64,000 bases of DNA from Pirellulaceae bacterium. GTDB lineage: Bacteria; Planctomycetota; Planctomycetia; Pirellulales; Pirellulaceae. Positions 62,862-64,000 of the stretch are shown piece by piece; the first letter of the stretch is position 1; each line of letters opens with the position of its first letter. Position numbers and translations under genes: made by a program. Under the pieces are notes generated by a model that was not told the origin of the DNA, made no database searches, and worked only from the letters and a program-made list of their open reading frames with translations. The stretch spans positions 1-64,000 of the forward strand of contig JAHDXO010000048.1 in assembly GCA_023382975.1 (NCBI GenBank). The letters run 5' to 3'.

Positions 62862-64000
62862 ATGAGCAACCAAGTCAAATATCTACTGGACGAAGATCAG
62901 ATCCCGACCACGTGGTACAACATCCAAGCGGACTTGCCCGAACCAGCCCCGCCGGTTTTGCACCCCGGCACCGGTCAGCCGATCGGGCCCCAGGATCTGG
63001 CGGCCATTTTTCCGATGGCCTTGATTGAGCAAGAGGTATCGACCGATCGCGAGATTGCGATTCCCGATCCAGTCCGCGAGATTTACCGGCAGTGGCGTCC
63101 TTCGCCCTTGTGTCGGGCCCGGCGCTTGGAGAAGGCGTTGGATACGCCCGCTCGGATCTACTACAAGTACGAAGGCGTCAGCCCCACCGGCTCGCACAAA
63201 CCGAACACGGCGATTGCCCAGGCCTACTACAACAAGTTGGCTGGAGTCAAGCGGTTGACGACCGAGACCGGGGCAGGCCAGTGGGGTTCGTCGCTGGCCA
63301 TGGCCTGCTCAGCCTTTGGCATCGAATGCAAGGTCTACATGGTCCGGGTCAGCTACGAACAGAAGCCGTACCGCAAGGCTCTGATGCAGACGTTCGGCGC
63401 CGAGGTGACGCCCAGTCCGAGCGAGGAGACCCAATCGGGCCGGGCCATTTTGGCGATGGACCCGAACTCGCCCGGTTCGCTGGGGATTGCCATCTCCGAA
63501 GCGGTCGAGATCGCCGCTCAAAGCGACTCGACCAACTACGCCCTGGGCAGCGTGCTGAACCACGTGATGCTGCACCAGACGGTGATCGGATTGGAAGCCA
63601 TGAAGCAGATGGAAATGGCGGACGACGAGCCCGACATTCTGATAGGCTGCACCGGGGGCGGGTCGAATTTTGCCGGGATCACGTTTCCGTTCCTCGGAGC
63701 CAAGTTGCGTGGCGAAGGCTACTCGAAACTCCGGGTGTTGGCCGTCGAGCCTGCCGCCTGCCCGTCCTTGACCCGCGGCCGATACGCGTACGATTTCGGC
63801 GACACGGCCCATCTGACCCCGTTGCTCAAGATGCATACCCTGGGCAGCACCTTCATTCCGCCCGCGATCCACACCGGCGGATTGCGGTATCACGGGATGT
63901 CGCCGCTGGTCAGCCACGTCCTGCGACTCGGGCTGACCGACGCCATCGGGGTGCATCAGACGGAGTGTTTTGCGGCCGGGGTTCAATTCGCGGCCAGCGA
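62862..64000 (+). CDS. trpB2: TrpB2-type tryptophan synthase beta chain (3' end cut by the window)
   Basis: 379 codons visible; the frame is open to the window edge, so the C-terminus is missing. GGAGAAGGTCG precedes the ATG. The fold-type II PLP enzyme motif is GSHKPNTA with the Schiff-base Lys, as in TrpB. The N-terminus (LLDEDQIPTTWYNIQADLP) and the LCRARRLEKAL segment are typical of the TrpB2 subclass, found in archaea and some bacteria, rather than TrpB1. GCTGGGSNFAG is the PLP-phosphate site. It likely condenses indole with serine. No trpA adjoins it. Confidence 0.92.
   Translation, partial: MSNQVKYLLDEDQIPTTWYNIQADLPEPAPPVLHPGTGQPIGPQDLAAIFPMALIEQEVSTDREIAIPDPVREIYRQWRPSPLCRARRLEKALDTPARIYYKYEGVSPTGSHKPNTAIAQAYYNKLAGVKRLTTETGAGQWGSSLAMACSAFGIECKVYMVRVSYEQKPYRKALMQTFGAEVTPSPSEETQSGRAILAMDPNSPGSLGIAISEAVEIAAQSDSTNYALGSVLNHVMLHQTVIGLEAMKQMEMADDEPDILIGCTGGGSNFAGITFPFLGAKLRGEGYSKLRVLAVEPAACPSLTRGRYAYDFGDTAHLTPLLKMHTLGSTFIPPAIHTGGLRYHGMSPLVSHVLRLGLTDAIGVHQTECFAAGVQFAAS

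Overview
The window reads as a high-GC chromosome segment from a member of the Planctomycetota, most likely Pirellulales-like. Taxonomy is inferred from content: many secreted PQQ-type beta-propeller proteins, Tat-exported Gfo/Idh/MocA oxidoreductases, sialidase-type and GH proteins, an archaeal-type formylmethanofuran dehydrogenase pair, a GlmU-like sugar nucleotidyltransferase, an LEPRQML-like extracellular motif and dockerin repeats. No rRNA, tRNA, insertion sequence, prophage or CRISPR array was seen. About 48 protein genes fill the window, mostly in short operons.

Layout. 0.2-4.1 kb: GH5-like hydrolase and a divergent sugar-phosphate-isomerase-type protein. 4.1-5.3 kb: overlapping pair of an RHH-like small protein and an HNH endonuclease. 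5.4-12.8 kb: tight minus-strand operon of cupin, two beta-propeller proteins, prenyl diphosphate synthase and dxs (MEP/isoprenoid pathway). 13.1-16.7 kb: thrS with a lineage-type insertion, then a cysteine-repeat protein. 16.7-23.3 kb: NHL-repeat protein, GH42-like enzyme, transglutaminase-like protein, serine hydrolase. 23.3-27.6 kb: RNA and information block (nuclease-like protein, smpB, rpsO, pnp). 27.9-31.3 kb: zinc-ribbon membrane protein and a beta-propeller with a DPFGG-repeat tail. 31.3-43.5 kb: exported catabolic and redox proteins (Gfo/Idh, S1C-like protease, serine hydrolase, two sialidases, a DapA-family lyase, a catalase-fold protein, a dihaem cytochrome). 43.6-47.6 kb: fwdB/fwdD, GlmU-like and metF (C1 metabolism). 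47.6-50.7 kb: MoxR ATPase and a membrane anti-sigma-like protein. 50.7-51.9 kb: predicted selenoprotein. 52-58.8 kb: tsaB, sigma-54 activator-like regulator, YfhO-like membrane protein, sigma-70 factor, RRM protein. 59-64 kb: Gfo/Idh, beta-propeller, TauE-like permease, and a trpB2-type gene cut by the window end.

The most striking item is at 50709-51902 (minus). One reading frame is interrupted only by a TGA exactly where the first cysteine of a thioredoxin CxxC motif belongs (F-U-G-Y-C). A perfect 7-bp hairpin with a GTT loop starts 10 nt downstream of the TGA, which fits the bacterial SECIS description. The protein also carries two dockerin-type repeats and an LEPRQML-like segment. A conventional pipeline would split it into two truncated ORFs. 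If correct, it is a selenocysteine-containing, dockerin-bearing redoxin.

Regulatory signals: several sigma-70-like promoters are visible by eye (upstream of thrS, the DPFGG protein, the sigma-54 activator-like gene, and possibly the selenoprotein and trpB2), and a strong hairpin follows the sigma factor gene. All functions are read from sequence motifs; no database search was run.
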